Shown: in pieces, positions 16,805 through 26,663 of the stretch | Layout: every line of letters begins with the position of its first letter | Position numbering within the stretch: position 1 is the stretch's first letter | Source of the DNA: an uncultured Ectothiorhodospiraceae bacterium | GTDB taxonomy: Bacteria; Pseudomonadota; Gammaproteobacteria; UBA9214 | DNA: 32,101 nt | Direction: 5' to 3' | NCBI GenBank assembly: GCA_947258515.1 | Contig: CAMYIO010000007.1 | Coordinates: forward strand, 1-32,101 | The notes under the pieces: generated by a model | Told to the model about the DNA's origin: nothing | The model's input: the letters and a program-made list of their open reading frames with translations, nothing else | Databases searched by the model: none | Position numbers and translations under genes: made by a program

Positions 16805-17119
16805 TCAGGGGCTGTGACAAAACACTTCACGCATCATGCCAATCAATCGCAAGGTACGTGAATCACCGACGCGGTAGTAGACGCGGTTGGCGTCCTTGCG
16901 AGACGCAAGAATGCCCTTGTCTCTGAGAATGGCGAGATGCTGGGAAATATTGCTTTGCGAAGTGCCGACACGCTCCACAATATCCTGCACACTGATTTCC
17001 TGGTCGCCGAGTGTACAGAGAATTTTCAGTCGCAGCGGGTGCGACATGGCCTTGAGCGAGCGTGACGCGCGGTCGATGTCTTCATCACGCGTGATGAGAG
17101 TTTCACTGCTTATATTCAT
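16805..17119 (-). CDS. ArsR-family regulator, SqrR/BigR/YgaV-like
   Basis: 104 residues from ATG 17119, which has GAGGGG at 17127-17132; a TTG at 17134 is upstream in frame but would include the ribosome binding site. A winged helix-turn-helix fold: SHPLRLKILCTLGDQEISVQ, then VGTSQSNISQHLAILRDKGI (recognition helix) and the wing RKDANRVYYRVGD. It lacks the ELCVCDL metal site of arsenic sensors. Cys35 in the KILCTL helix and Cys101 near the C-terminus (REVFCHSP) are placed like the redox pair of the persulfide sensors SqrR and BigR. Such proteins leave DNA when a tetrasulfide bridge forms. The downstream rhodanese supports this reading. DNA target and ligand remain unproven. Confidence 0.85.
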   Translation of the reverse strand: MNISSETLITRDEDIDRASRSLKAMSHPLRLKILCTLGDQEISVQDIVERVGTSQSNISQHLAILRDKGILASRKDANRVYYRVGDSRTLRLIGMMREVFCHSP

Positions 17120-17165
17120 TAATTCGCCCCTCAAATACCTGATTTAATTGTAGCTTACTGCATTC

Positions 17166-17189
17166 ATTATTAAAACATTATACAATAAT
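17166..17189. promoter_or_regulatory. AT-rich inverted repeat in the arsR-like/gpmI spacer
   Basis: ATTATT (17166-17171) and AATAAT (17184-17189) flank a 12-bp centre in the divergent spacer 17120-17317. The repeat covers sequences that could be a -10 element for gpmI (TACAAT at 17181-17186) and TATAAT-like bases on the other strand. Spacing and AT-richness suit an ArsR-family operator for autoregulation, but no consensus is proven. A tight AGCCG-TTT-CGGCT hairpin follows at 17191-17203. Confidence 0.35.
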
Positions 17190-17317
17190 AAGCCGTTTCG
17201 GCTACAGACAAGGGCTGAAACATTGACATTACCGCCTGGTTCAGACAGTTTCTGCCAACAGCCTCCCGGCAACACTGGAAATCAGCAAGCAATCTGATTT
17301 AGACTCTTTCCAAATAC

Positions 17318-18940
17318 ATGAGCAAACAGCAAAAGAAGACATCCAATCGCAGCCCTGCACGGCCCATGGTACTGCTTATCCTCGATGGTTGGGGCTACAG
17401 TGAAACACCACAGCACAATGCCATTGCGGCAGCGAAAAAACCGGTCTGGGACAGGCTCTGGAACAGCTATCCACATACCCTGATACGCACCTCGGGCGCG
17501 GCGGTGGGCTTGCCCGCAGACCAGATGGGAAATTCCGAGGTCGGTCATCTGAACCTCGGCGCCGGTCGCGTGGTGTACCAGGAATTTACCCGCGTCAGCC
17601 GTGCCATTAAAACCGGTTCCTTTTTCAGAAACCACACGCTGACTGATGCAGTTGATCTGGCAATAGAAAATGACAAGGCCGTGCATGTACTCGGCCTGCT
17701 GTCCCCCGGTGGCGTGCACAGTCACGAAGAGCATATCCATGCCATGGTCGAGCTGGCACTGCAGCGTGGCGCGAAAAAGGTTTACCTGCATGCCTTTCTC
17801 GATGGTCGGGATACTTCTCCGCGCAGCGCAGCTGCGTCCATCGAATCCACACAACAATTGTTCGAAACACTCGGCGGTGGCCGCTTTGCCTCAATCATCG
17901 GTCGCTACTATGCCATGGACCGTGACCACCGCTGGCCGCGTATCCAGGCGGCCTACGATCTGATTACCCAGGGAAAAGCGGAGTTTCAGGCGCTGGATGC
18001 CATGAGCGCGCTGCAGATGGCCTACGCGCGCGACGAGGGCGATGAATTCGTCAAGGCAACCGCGATTGTCCCCGAGGGGAGCCAGCCAGTCACGGTCGAG
18101 GATGGCGATGTCATCGTCTTCATGAACTTTCGATCAGATCGGGCGCGGCAGATAACCCGACCCTTTATTGAGCCGGATTTCGACGGCTTTGTTCGACAGC
18201 GGCACCCCAGGCTTGGGAGCTTCGTCAGTTTGACCGAGTACAAGGCAACCTTTGATGTGCCGGTGGCCTATCCGGCAGAACGTCTCAAGGATGTGTTTGG
18301 AGATTATGTCGCGAAGAACGGTCTGCATCAGTTGCGACTTGCCGAGACCGAGAAATATGCACACGTGACGTTTTTTTTCAATGGCGGACGGGAAAAGCCA
18401 TTTGATGGGGAAGACCGGATAATGGTGAAATCACCCATGGTTCCCACCTATGACATGCAGCCGGAGATGAGCGCCCCCGAAGTGACTGACACACTGGTCG
18501 CTGCCATAGAGGGTGGCAGCTATGACGTAATAATCTGTAATTACGCCAATCCGGACATGGTCGGTCATACCGGTAAATTTGACGCCGCGGTGAAAGCCAT
18601 CGAGGCAGTCGACACCTGCCTGGGCCGGATCCTGGCGGCAATAGTCAACCATGGTGGTGAAATGCTGGTGACCGCGGATCATGGCAATGCCGAACTGATG
18701 CTGGATAATAATACCGGCCAGGCACACACCGCGCACACCATGAATCTTGTGCCACTTGTTTATGTCGGGCGTCCGGCACAGATGCTGGAGAATGGTGCGC
18801 TGTCAGATATCGCGCCGACGATGCTGGCGCTTATGAACATGCCGATACCGCCGGACATGACCGGCACCCCGCTGGTGGAACTGCTGTCGGACATCAACGA
18901 TGCCACCGAGCCGGAATCAGTCGCGGACGTGCGTGGCTGA
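17318..18940 (+). CDS. gpmI: 2,3-bisphosphoglycerate-independent phosphoglycerate mutase
   Basis: 540 residues, somewhat longer than the E. coli enzyme (about 514), with extra residues at both ends. It interconverts 3- and 2-phosphoglycerate in glycolysis and gluconeogenesis using two Mn2+ ions. The N-terminal [10 protein letters not shown] carries the first metal-binding Asp; the phosphoserine is Ser73 in [28 protein letters not shown] and VTADHGNAE are further metal/substrate motifs. It is divergent from the ArsR-like gene and begins the plus-strand run with envC, ctpA and yibQ. Its last 41 bp overlap the longest possible envC reading. Confidence 0.97.
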   Translation: MSKQQKKTSNRSPARPMVLLILDGWGYSETPQHNAIAAAKKPVWDRLWNSYPHTLIRTSGAAVGLPADQMGNSEVGHLNLGAGRVVYQEFTRVSRAIKTGSFFRNHTLTDAVDLAIENDKAVHVLGLLSPGGVHSHEEHIHAMVELALQRGAKKVYLHAFLDGRDTSPRSAAASIESTQQLFETLGGGRFASIIGRYYAMDRDHRWPRIQAAYDLITQGKAEFQALDAMSALQMAYARDEGDEFVKATAIVPEGSQPVTVEDGDVIVFMNFRSDRARQITRPFIEPDFDGFVRQRHPRLGSFVSLTEYKATFDVPVAYPAERLKDVFGDYVAKNGLHQLRLAETEKYAHVTFFFNGGREKPFDGEDRIMVKSPMVPTYDMQPEMSAPEVTDTLVAAIEGGSYDVIICNYANPDMVGHTGKFDAAVKAIEAVDTCLGRILAAIVNHGGEMLVTADHGNAELMLDNNTGQAHTAHTMNLVPLVYVGRPAQMLENGALSDIAPTMLALMNMPIPPDMTGTPLVELLSDINDATEPESVADVRG

Positions 18941-20165
18941 TTCGCTGCGGCCGCCAGGCCGGCTGCGCATCATTCCTGCAGCTGTCGGTGCTGCCTTTCA
19001 TTGCTGTTACCGGGTGCTTTTTGTGCTACTGCTGGCAGCTGTGTCTGCGCCTGCGGCGGCCGGGGATATCGCGGTGCAGACAGAGAAACTGCAAAAGCTG
19101 CGTGCGCATATCCATGATATCAAGTCTGAAGTCGATTCTATGCGCGGTCAGCGCAGTGACGTGCAGGCAGCACTGGAAAAGACCGAAAAGGAGATTGGCA
19201 GGGTCACCGCCGAGCTCTATCAGCTGGACGCGGATGCAGACACTACACGCTTCAAGATAGCCTCATTGAACAACGATCGGGCCGCTGAACGCCTGTTGCT
19301 GGCGGACCTGCGCCAGACACTGGCTCTGGACCTGCAATCGGCGTACACAGCAGGGAGGCAGCAGCGGATCAAGCTGTTGCTAAACCAGCAGGACCCTGCC
19401 AGGGTTGGCCGCATGATGACCTACCATGGCTATTTCACCCGTGCACGCGCCACCCGACTGCAGGAGTTGCGCGCGACACTTGCCAGGATCAATGACATTG
19501 AGCGAGCACTTGTTGAGCAGCAGACAGAAATTGAACAAATGCGATTGCAGCAGCGGGATAAATCAGCGCGTCTGACGCAGCAACAGGACAAACGACGAAC
19601 GATACTTGCACAGCTGCAGCGCGATTTGCAGCTCAAGGCGGGCGAATTGTCCACCCTGCAGAAGGATGAAGAACGCCTGCAGACACTGCTACAGTCTTTG
19701 CAGGAAGCCATGCGCAAGGTTCCGCCGCAAGGCGCTGCCACACCGCTGCGTCAGCTGAAAGGAAAGCTGCAGTGGCCGGTGGCGGGGCGCATCACGCGGC
19801 GTTATGGAGAGAAGCAGGCGTCCGGGGAACTGCAATCCAGCGGTGTACTCATCGCCGCGCGTGCCGGTGCGGATGTACATGCCATTGCCAACGGTCGTGT
19901 TGCATTTGCCGACTGGTTACGGGGGTTTGGCCTGTTGCTGATTATCGACCATGGTGGCGGATATATGTCTCTGTACGGGCAGAATCGCGGCCTCTACAAG
20001 GCTGTCGGTGACTGGGTGAAGCACGGCGAGGTAGTGGCTGCCGCCGGCAGCAGCGGCGGGCAGGATCAGGACGGCCTGTACCTGGAGTTGCGCAAGGACG
20101 GACGGCCGTTTAACCCCACAGCCTGGTTCAAGGGACAGCCGTTACCGTTACAGTCAAAACACTAG
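18900..20165 (+). CDS. envC: Murein hydrolase activator EnvC (degenerate M23/LytM)
   Basis: 421 residues if ATG 18900 is used; a GTG at 18933 gives 410 residues and overlaps gpmI by only 8 bp, which I find at least as likely. A signal segment ([16 protein letters not shown]) directs it to the periplasm. Residues about 65-290 are a long coiled coil. The C-terminal LytM domain (about 300-415) has lost the zinc ligands: the HxxxD position reads [13 protein letters not shown] and the HxH position reads [10 protein letters not shown]. That is expected for EnvC, which activates the amidases AmiA/AmiB at the division septum rather than cutting peptidoglycan itself. gpmI-envC adjacency matches E. coli. 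Confidence 0.92.
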   Translation: MPPSRNQSRTCVADSLRPPGRLRIIPAAVGAAFHCCYRVLFVLLLAAVSAPAAAGDIAVQTEKLQKLRAHIHDIKSEVDSMRGQRSDVQAALEKTEKEIGRVTAELYQLDADADTTRFKIASLNNDRAAERLLLADLRQTLALDLQSAYTAGRQQRIKLLLNQQDPARVGRMMTYHGYFTRARATRLQELRATLARINDIERALVEQQTEIEQMRLQQRDKSARLTQQQDKRRTILAQLQRDLQLKAGELSTLQKDEERLQTLLQSLQEAMRKVPPQGAATPLRQLKGKLQWPVAGRITRRYGEKQASGELQSSGVLIAARAGADVHAIANGRVAFADWLRGFGLLLIIDHGGGYMSLYGQNRGLYKAVGDWVKHGEVVAAAGSSGGQDQDGLYLELRKDGRPFNPTAWFKGQPLPLQSKH

Positions 20166-20377
20166 TATTTACCCCATTGCCCAGGAATTAAGCCGCTGCT
20201 GCAGTGTCTGAATGAGGGTAAATGGCAAATTACCGGCGGATGAAAGCTTTCAGGGCGGACGCCGATACCGCTGTAACCGGTGCTGTGATATTGTCGCGAT
20301 GTCTTGTCAGCGGCGACTCTTAACCCTTTTCAGGCAGTCAAGGCGAATTGCCTGCTGACCTTGTATGGAATAACAAC

Positions 20378-21691
20378 ATGAAACCCAAATTTCAGAATTA
20401 TTTGCTGGTCCTGACCGGGCTGGTTGCCGGTGTGCTGGTATCAATAGGACATGGTGTATTTGCTGAACGCGAGAGTGCCCAGGCCACGTTGCCGGTCGAG
20501 GAACTGCGCACCTTCAGTGATGTTTTCGGACGCATCAAGAATGACTATGTCGTTGATGTGGATGACAAGGAATTGATAGAAAATGCAATCCGCGGCATGT
20601 TGTCGGGACTGGATCCCCATTCCGCCTACCTGGATGCCGAACAGTTCACCGAACTGCAGGTCGGCACCACCGGCCAGTTCGGTGGTTTGGGTATCGAGGT
20701 AGGGATGGAAAACGGATTCGTCAAGGTGATTGCTCCGATCGATGACACCCCGGCTCAGCGTGCCGGCGTAGAGGCGGGCGATCTGGTTATCCGGCTCGAC
20801 GATACCCCGGTAAAGGGCATGACACTCAATGAAGCCGTGAAAATCATGCGTGGCAAGCCAGGTTCCGATATTGAATTGACCATTGTGCGTGAAGGTGTTG
20901 ATCAGCCCCTGAAGATCAGTATTACGCGCGATATCATCAAGGTAAAAAGTGTCAAGGCGCGTCTGCTTGAGCCCGGTTTTGGATATTTACGCATCTCCCA
21001 GTTCCAGTCAAAAACGGCAGAAAACATGATTGATGCCATTGCGAAATTGAAAAAGGAAAACAAGGGTGCGCTGCAGGGGCTGGTGCTGGATTTACGTAAC
21101 AATCCCGGCGGTGTGCTGAACGGTGCCGTCGCCGTTTCTGACGCCTTCCTCAAGAAGGGCATGATTGTCTACACCGAGGGACGCATCGCTGATTCCAGGT
21201 TGCGCTTCAACGCGACGCCGGATGATGTCATCAATGGCGCACCACTGGTGGTGCTGGTAAACCAGGGTTCAGCTTCTGCCTCGGAAATTGTTGCCGGTGC
21301 ACTGCAGGACCACAAGCGCGCCATCATCGTGGGTGTTAAAACATTCGGCAAGGGGTCGGTGCAGACCATTCTGCCGCTCAGTAGTGACTCCGCACTGAAG
21401 TTAACCACGGCACGCTATTACACGCCCTCGGGTAAATCGATACAGGCGGAGGGTATTACACCCGATATCGAACTGGAGAGCATTGAGGTCGCGGCCCTCG
21501 AGCGGAAAATCGAGCCATTGAAGGAAGCGAACCTGTCACGCCACCTGGAAAACGGTAATGGGGATGATGGCCAGGCATCCGATGACACTGAAGAAGATGA
21601 AGTCACGGTGTCTGTAACGGAAGACTACATGCTCTACGAGGCCCTGAACCTGCTGAAGGGCCTGGCGATTCTGCAGGAACGCATGCAGTAA
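20378..21691 (+). CDS. ctpA: C-terminal processing peptidase, S41 family (CtpA)
   Basis: 437 residues from ATG 20378; an in-frame TTG at 20348 would add ten residues before the signal-anchor and is unlikely. An N-terminal hydrophobic segment (YLLVLTGLVAGVLVSIG) exports it. A PDZ domain follows (about 85-165, FGGLGIEVG ... GDLVIRLDD). The S41 catalytic core has the serine loop NQGSASASEIVAGAL and the lysine in KTFGKGSVQT, a Ser-Lys dyad. In the family it degrades or trims periplasmic proteins, including peptidoglycan hydrolases, so the position after envC fits cell-wall control. The acidic tail (residues about 395-415, DDGQASDDTEEDE) is low-complexity. The upstream spacer 20166-20377 shows no promoter or terminator I can support. 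Confidence 0.94.
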   Translation: MKPKFQNYLLVLTGLVAGVLVSIGHGVFAERESAQATLPVEELRTFSDVFGRIKNDYVVDVDDKELIENAIRGMLSGLDPHSAYLDAEQFTELQVGTTGQFGGLGIEVGMENGFVKVIAPIDDTPAQRAGVEAGDLVIRLDDTPVKGMTLNEAVKIMRGKPGSDIELTIVREGVDQPLKISITRDIIKVKSVKARLLEPGFGYLRISQFQSKTAENMIDAIAKLKKENKGALQGLVLDLRNNPGGVLNGAVAVSDAFLKKGMIVYTEGRIADSRLRFNATPDDVINGAPLVVLVNQGSASASEIVAGALQDHKRAIIVGVKTFGKGSVQTILPLSSDSALKLTTARYYTPSGKSIQAEGITPDIELESIEVAALERKIEPLKEANLSRHLENGNGDDGQASDDTEEDEVTVSVTEDYMLYEALNLLKGLAILQERMQ

Positions 21692-21701
21692 TCACTAGTG
21701 C

Positions 21702-22520
21702 ATGAAATTCAAACCGGCGATATGGTGTTTCCCTGTTACCCTATGGCTGTATTTTCAATGGTTCGCGGTAATGGCTGTGCATGCCGCCCCTGCTGATACT
21801 GAAAAATACCTGCCCGCCATCGCACTGATTATTGATGATCTCGGCAATCAGCGCGAACAGGGCATGCGTGCCGTCTCACTGCCCGGCCCCGTCGCCTGTG
21901 CCTTCCTGCCCTATGGTCCGTTTACGAAAGCGCTTGCCAGCCAGGCCCACGCCTATCGCAAGGAAATCATGCTGCATCTACCAATGCAGGCCCTTGATCA
22001 CGGGCACAAGCGTGTCGAGAAGGGCACGTTGACGCTTGATATGACGGAACAGCAATTCATGGATGTACTGGCGCGCGGCATTGCGGCCGTTCCGCATGTC
22101 AGTGGTTTGAACAATCACAAGGGCAGTTTGCTAACACAGCACCCCGGTAACATGGCGTGGTTGATGCAAGACATCAATCAGCGCGGCAACCTTTTTTTTA
22201 TTGACAGCCGCACGACCAAGGCGACCGTCGCGAGACAGCTTGCCGTTGAATACGGTGTACCGAGCAGCTCCCGAAATGTATTTCTCGACAACAACCCTGA
22301 ACCCGAGGCAGTACGTGCGCAGTTCAGGAGGCTGGTCGTAATTGCCAAACGCGATGGCACCGCACTGGGGATCGGGCACCCTTTCCCGGGTACACTGGGT
22401 GTTTTGACAGAAGAGCTCGAAAACCTGCATCGGCAGGGGGTACAATTGCTGCCGGTATCACGCCTGATTGAACTGCAGAACGAACGGAGTATTGCATGGC
22501 AAACGCCCTTGTCCCGCTAG
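21702..22520 (+). CDS. Divergent polysaccharide deacetylase family protein (YibQ-like)
   Basis: 272 residues. A signal peptide at 1-29 (ending VMAVHAAP) and then a divergent polysaccharide deacetylase domain (formerly DUF610). Visible family blocks are ALIIDDLGNQREQG, EIMLHLPMQA, GLNNHKGSLLT, FFIDSRTT and the closing ALGIGHPFPGTL. The acidic IIDD and the His residues resemble the metal-binding set of carbohydrate esterase 4 enzymes; the true substrate is unknown, though it lies with cell-wall genes. It starts 10 bp after ctpA. Its 3' end overlaps the next gene by 25 bp. Confidence 0.9.
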   Translation: MKFKPAIWCFPVTLWLYFQWFAVMAVHAAPADTEKYLPAIALIIDDLGNQREQGMRAVSLPGPVACAFLPYGPFTKALASQAHAYRKEIMLHLPMQALDHGHKRVEKGTLTLDMTEQQFMDVLARGIAAVPHVSGLNNHKGSLLTQHPGNMAWLMQDINQRGNLFFIDSRTTKATVARQLAVEYGVPSSSRNVFLDNNPEPEAVRAQFRRLVVIAKRDGTALGIGHPFPGTLGVLTEELENLHRQGVQLLPVSRLIELQNERSIAWQTPLSR

Positions 22521-23047
22521 CGCAGGGCTGCGAGGAACTGGAAGCGGTGACCGTGGTCGATCTGCTGCGACGCGCCGGTATCGAGGTGGTGACGGCGGGG
22601 CTGGATGAGCAGCCGGTGCGTGCTTCCCGTGGCCTGGTGCTGCTGCCTGACATGACCCTTGACAGGGCCTTGCAGCAGGAATACGACATGATCGTGCTAC
22701 CCGGCGGTCTGCCGGGTGCGGACCATCTTCGAGACGATGAACGCATCATCGAGCTGCTGCGCAGTATGTCAGCTGCTGGTAAATACACGGCAGCGATATG
22801 CGCCGCCCCCAGGGTGCTGGCGCAGGCCGGTTTACTGCACGGCAAGCGTGCGACCGGTTACCCCGGCACACTGGAAATTGACAGCATCCCGGGGCTTGAT
22901 TACCGGGAAGCACCCGTCGTTATCGATGGTACTGTCATTACCTCGCGGGGGCCAGGTACCGCGATGGACTTTGCACTGACCCTGATAGAGCTGCTTGCCG
23001 GCAAACAAAGGCGCGAGGAGGTTGAAGCAGGCCTGCAACGCGCCTGA
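22496..23047 (+). CDS. DJ-1/PfpI family protein (YajL/ThiJ-like)
   Basis: 183 residues, flavodoxin-like. The nucleophile-elbow cysteine is Cys102 in AAICAAPRVL, and the conserved glutamate lies in the N-terminal QGCEELEAVTV block, as in YajL and human DJ-1. The family protects against electrophile and oxidative damage, with chaperone, deglycase and sulfenate-related activities proposed and disputed. The start lies inside the yibQ-like gene (25-bp overlap) so translation is probably coupled. It is the last gene of the plus-strand run and converges on ubiB across 55 bp that hold no clear terminator. Confidence 0.9.
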   Translation: MANALVPLAQGCEELEAVTVVDLLRRAGIEVVTAGLDEQPVRASRGLVLLPDMTLDRALQQEYDMIVLPGGLPGADHLRDDERIIELLRSMSAAGKYTAAICAAPRVLAQAGLLHGKRATGYPGTLEIDSIPGLDYREAPVVIDGTVITSRGPGTAMDFALTLIELLAGKQRREEVEAGLQRA

Positions 23048-23102
23048 TAGCCGCTGTCACCCGCTACCTTGCCGAGTGCAGAATGTTCAGCACTGACAGG
23101 TT

Positions 23103-24761
23103 CTAGTCGTTGGCATCCGGCCAGTTGAGAAACAGCAGGAATAAACCCAGGCCTCCACATATCCAGCTTAGCAGCGGAGCACCCATGACCATCGGCGGTG
23201 CCGAGCCATCGAGACCGTAGATGATCGCTGCTGTGACAATCAGCCCGGTGCCAATGATGACGTTTGAATTGCGTCGATTGGCACGGCGCAGTTCAAGTCG
23301 CAGGCGTTTAAGCTCACGGGATGTCCATTCCACCTGCAGTTTGCCGCTGCTGGCCTGTTCCAGGACGCGGTGAGCCAGTATCGGCAGATCCGGCAGGCTG
23401 TCGCTCAACGCGGGCAGGCTCTCTTTCAGGTTGCGTAAAAAAGAACGTGCACCCAGTTGTTCGCTCATGGTGCGTTCCAGGAACGGCTTGGCGGTTTTCC
23501 AGAGATCCAGTTCGGGGTACAGCTGCCTGCCCAGGCCCTCGATATTCAACAGGGTCTTTTGTAACAGCACCAGTTGTGGCTGGACCTCCATGTTGAAGCG
23601 GCGTGCCGTCTGAAACAGCCTCAGCAGCACATTGCCAAACGAGATTTCGTTTAGTGGCTTTTCAAATATCGGTTCGCACACGGTGCGAATCGCGGCCTCG
23701 AATTCATCCACCCGGGTCCCTTCCGGAACCCATTCCGATTCGACATGCAGCTCGGCCACCCGCCGGTAATCACGGTTGAAGAAGGCCAGAAAATTCTCGG
23801 CAAGGTAGCGCTGATCGACGGGATTCAGGGTGCCCATGATGCCGAAATCCACCGCCATGTAACGACCGTCAGTGCCGACAAAGATATTGCCAGGATGCAT
23901 GTCGGCATGGAAAAAATTGTGGCGAAATACCTGTGTGAAAAAGATTTCAACACCGCGTTCCGAGAGGGTTTTCAGATCGATACCCTGAGCGCGCAGCTCG
24001 TCGATATCGCTGACCTGTATGCCATAAATGCGCTCCATCACCATGACGTCGGGGCGGCACCAGGGCCAGTACACCTCAGGAACATACAGCAGATCGGTGC
24101 CGCTGAAGTTGCGCCTCAGTTGCGAGGCATTGGCAGCCTCGCGCAACAGGTCGAGTTCGTCGTAGAGGATCTTTTCGAATTCGGCAATCACTTCACGCGG
24201 TCGCAGTCGGCGACCATGTTGCCAGTAACGCTCAGCCAGCCGCGCAATCGTGTACAGCAGGTTCACGTCACGTGTTATTTGCTGGCTGATATTCGGCCGC
24301 AGCACCTTGATGACGACGGCGGTACCATCCTTGAGCTGTGCGGCGTGGACCTGTGCGATGGACGCGGATGCCAGCGGTGTCTCGTCGAATTGCCGAAAAA
24401 TTTCTTCAACGGGTGCACCGAGCGCGGCCTCGATGGCAGCACGTGCCTGACTGCCGGGAAAGGGCGGCACATCATCCTGCAGGTGTGCCAGTTCCAGCGC
24501 GATGTCATCCGGCAACAGGTCCCGCCGTGTTGAGAGGATCTGTCCGAATTTCACATAGATGGGCCCCAGATCTTCGAGTGCGCGCCGGATACGTACCCCG
24601 CGTGGTCCACGCGTGCGTGGTATCCAGTTCCAGGGTGCCAGGTAGTAGAGAAACCGGAAAGGCCGGAACAGGTGTGTCGCGAGGATGATTTCATCCAGTC
24701 CATGCCGTGCCAGCACAAAATTAATATGTACCAGTCGTATAATTTGTGCCGGCCGTATCAT
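23103..24761 (-). CDS. ubiB: Ubiquinone biosynthesis ATPase/kinase-like protein UbiB
   Basis: 552 residues, typical for UbiB (ABC1/ADCK family). The atypical kinase fold shows the KxGQ motif ([16 protein letters not shown]), the lysine strand AVVIKVLRP, the catalytic [11 protein letters not shown] and the metal-binding VDFG. The C-terminus has two hydrophobic helices (about 500-518 and 528-546) that anchor it to the inner membrane, as in E. coli. It helps ubiquinone intermediates reach the Ubi complex, probably by ATPase action. It follows ubiJ by 1 bp and is the third gene of ubiE-ubiJ-ubiB. Confidence 0.97.
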   Translation of the reverse strand: MIRPAQIIRLVHINFVLARHGLDEIILATHLFRPFRFLYYLAPWNWIPRTRGPRGVRIRRALEDLGPIYVKFGQILSTRRDLLPDDIALELAHLQDDVPPFPGSQARAAIEAALGAPVEEIFRQFDETPLASASIAQVHAAQLKDGTAVVIKVLRPNISQQITRDVNLLYTIARLAERYWQHGRRLRPREVIAEFEKILYDELDLLREAANASQLRRNFSGTDLLYVPEVYWPWCRPDVMVMERIYGIQVSDIDELRAQGIDLKTLSERGVEIFFTQVFRHNFFHADMHPGNIFVGTDGRYMAVDFGIMGTLNPVDQRYLAENFLAFFNRDYRRVAELHVESEWVPEGTRVDEFEAAIRTVCEPIFEKPLNEISFGNVLLRLFQTARRFNMEVQPQLVLLQKTLLNIEGLGRQLYPELDLWKTAKPFLERTMSEQLGARSFLRNLKESLPALSDSLPDLPILAHRVLEQASSGKLQVEWTSRELKRLRLELRRANRRNSNVIIGTGLIVTAAIIYGLDGSAPPMVMGAPLLSWICGGLGLFLLFLNWPDAND

Positions 24762-24762
24762 G

Positions 24763-25389
24763 TCAGCTGTTGATGCCCTTTTCAGCCTTTGCCTGCAGGC
24801 GTTTCAGCCGGGCGTCGAGTCGCTCTGCATCCATACTGATGCGGGTCACGTCGCTGCTGAAGTTTTCTGTTTCTATGCGTGTCGGCAGCACCCGCAGTTC
24901 TTCCTGCAGGTACTCGCCGATGTCCTGTTCAAGGGTGCCAAGGCCAAGCCGGAATGCGCGGCGGCCACGGCGTGCCACGTTGCCGAGCTGGTGGGCGACG
25001 ACATCGCCGGTGAGTTTCGAGAGCTGTTCTTCCCAGTCGATATCCAGCTCATCGAGAATGGCCTTGAAGGCCTGTCCGGTTTCGACGTCACCCTCGATGA
25101 CCACGTCACCGGAAAACAGGGTTTTTGCGGTATTGCCGCCAATGCCAAGGCGTACCATGCCCAGCGGTGTGCCGCGCAATACCGTGTCCGGTTCGACTTC
25201 CGCATGGTCCCTGAGTTGAATGCCGTGTTCATCCGGGAAGACAAACAGGGTCAGGTCAAGCCCGCTGAGCGCAATGCCAATGCAGCGTCCGGACAAGGTG
25301 GCCATGCGTGAGCCGATCGCCGGGTCGAGCCGCAGGTAGCGGTTAACAAGCGCTTCAAGCCCCGTGATGGTGCTCGCGGGCAGTTGCAT
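24763..25389 (-). CDS. ubiJ: Ubiquinone biosynthesis accessory factor UbiJ
   Basis: 208 residues. An N-terminal SCP2 lipid-binding domain (about 15-115: [15 protein letters not shown] ... [11 protein letters not shown]) and a C-terminal coiled region (about 160-205). UbiJ binds ubiquinone intermediates and, with UbiK, organises the soluble Ubi metabolon. Identification rests strongly on the position between ubiE and ubiB, since SCP2 proteins diverge quickly in sequence. The spacing is 40 bp from ubiE and 1 bp to ubiB. Confidence 0.92.
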   Translation of the reverse strand: MQLPASTITGLEALVNRYLRLDPAIGSRMATLSGRCIGIALSGLDLTLFVFPDEHGIQLRDHAEVEPDTVLRGTPLGMVRLGIGGNTAKTLFSGDVVIEGDVETGQAFKAILDELDIDWEEQLSKLTGDVVAHQLGNVARRGRRAFRLGLGTLEQDIGEYLQEELRVLPTRIETENFSSDVTRISMDAERLDARLKRLQAKAEKGINS

Positions 25390-25429
25390 CAGCCGCCTCC
25401 GGGACGCGCAGCTTGCTGCATGGCAGGCA

Positions 25430-26173
25430 TCAGAATTTGTACCCGCGGTGTATGGCCACGATGCCGCCCGTCAGGTTGTGGTAGTCACAGCGTTCAAAGC
25501 CGGCCTGTTCCATCATGGCTTGCAGGGTCGGCTGGTCGGGATGCATGCGTATCGATTCGGCCAGGTAGCGATAGCTGGGCGCATCCCTGGCAATCAACTG
25601 CCCGAGTTTCGGCAGTACAGTGAATGAATAAAAATCATAGGCTGGCTTCAGTGCGGCCACCGGTTTTGAAAATTCCAGCACCAGCAGGCGGCCACCGGGT
25701 CTGAGCACGCGGAAGATGGCATTCAGTGCGCGCTGCTTGTCGGTGACATTGCGCAGTCCAAAGGCCATGGTCACCAGGTCAAAGCGGTTATCCGCAAACG
25801 GTAATTGCTCGGCGTTCGCCAGGGCAAAGGTGACATTCCCGGCAATCCCCTTGTCCAGCAGTTGCCGGCGCCCGTTGTCCAGCATGGCGGCATTGATATC
25901 CGAGAGCACGATGTGTCCGGAGGGGCCTACGGCGGGTGCCATCAGTCGGGTCAGGTCGCCGGTACCACCGGCCAGGTCCAGTACCTGCTGACCCTGTTTC
26001 AGGGCAGCCATGTTGATGGCAAAGCGCTTCCACAAGCGGTGGATGCCGAACGACATCAGGTCGTTCATCAAGTCATAGTTGTCCGCAACGGAATCAAATA
26101 CCTGTCGAACATGCCGCGTCTTCTCGGAGACAGGTACATTGCGAAAGCCGAAATGTGTGGTCTTGTCTGGCAT
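25430..26173 (-). CDS. ubiE: Demethylmenaquinone/2-polyprenyl-6-methoxy-1,4-benzoquinol methyltransferase
   Basis: 247 residues, full length. A class I SAM methyltransferase acting in ubiquinone synthesis (C-methylation) and, where present, menaquinone synthesis. The N-terminal [20 protein letters not shown] is the UbiE signature. SAM motif I is [14 protein letters not shown], and [11 protein letters not shown] and the C-terminal [14 protein letters not shown] are further family blocks. First gene of ubiE-ubiJ-ubiB. The preceding gene (DUF971) ends 77 bp upstream. Confidence 0.97.
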   Translation of the reverse strand: MPDKTTHFGFRNVPVSEKTRHVRQVFDSVADNYDLMNDLMSFGIHRLWKRFAINMAALKQGQQVLDLAGGTGDLTRLMAPAVGPSGHIVLSDINAAMLDNGRRQLLDKGIAGNVTFALANAEQLPFADNRFDLVTMAFGLRNVTDKQRALNAIFRVLRPGGRLLVLEFSKPVAALKPAYDFYSFTVLPKLGQLIARDAPSYRYLAESIRMHPDQPTLQAMMEQAGFERCDYHNLTGGIVAIHRGYKF

Positions 26174-26250
26174 GGCTGGTTTTATTATGGCCTTATTTGG
26201 AAAGCGTTCGCAAAAAAGCCTGCGTTGTTGAAATGTCCAGATAGCCGGAT

Positions 26251-26619
26251 CTAGACCCTTTGCTGGTGCGTATGACCGGCTTTTTCCAGTTTTTCCAGGT
26301 ATTCCTTCCAGTACCTGTCCCTGTTCCTGCCCATGTCATAGAGCGTTTCCCAGGAGTAGATGCCGGTATCATGGCCGTCATCGAACGATGGCTGGATCGC
26401 ATATCTGCCGACCGGTTCGATGTGGGTGATCATGACATCCTGCTTGCCAGTCTGCAGCACACCCTGGCCCGGTCCGTGGCCCTGCACTTCTGCGGAGGGT
26501 GAATGCACGCGCATAAACTCGTAGCTGAGTTCGAAACGTTCGCCATCCGAATAACTGATTTCCAGAATCCGGGATTTCTGATGCAGGTTGATCTCAACGG
26601 GCTTGGGTGCGTCTGTCAT
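26251..26619 (-). CDS. DUF971 (GBBH-like N-terminal domain) protein
   Basis: 122 residues, a stand-alone DUF971 domain (PF06155): the segments [20 protein letters not shown], then [25 protein letters not shown] are typical. Stand-alone members are linked with Fe-S cluster proteins in some reports, but no function is firm for this one. The downstream residues [19 protein letters not shown] form a charged helix. It follows hslU by 44 bp and precedes ubiE, an arrangement I recall in several gammaproteobacteria. Confidence 0.88.
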   Translation of the reverse strand: MTDAPKPVEINLHQKSRILEISYSDGERFELSYEFMRVHSPSAEVQGHGPGQGVLQTGKQDVMITHIEPVGRYAIQPSFDDGHDTGIYSWETLYDMGRNRDRYWKEYLEKLEKAGHTHQQRV

Positions 26620-26663
26620 GTCGTCCTCTGTGTGTATGCAGTGATGGCGTATAGCCTGTCTGT

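Noticed and set aside
17191-17203. AGCCG-TTT-CGGCT as a terminator between the ArsR-like gene and gpmI
   Set aside because: The genes are divergent, so none is needed, and no proper T-run follows on the plus strand.
18900-20165. EnvC zinc-ligand loss as a broken peptidase
   Set aside because: Loss of the LytM metal ligands is normal in EnvC, which activates amidases rather than cutting the wall.
23745-24533. 262-codon plus-strand frame opposite ubiB
   Set aside because: Antisense to the UbiB kinase motifs; no recognisable domain and no ribosome binding site.
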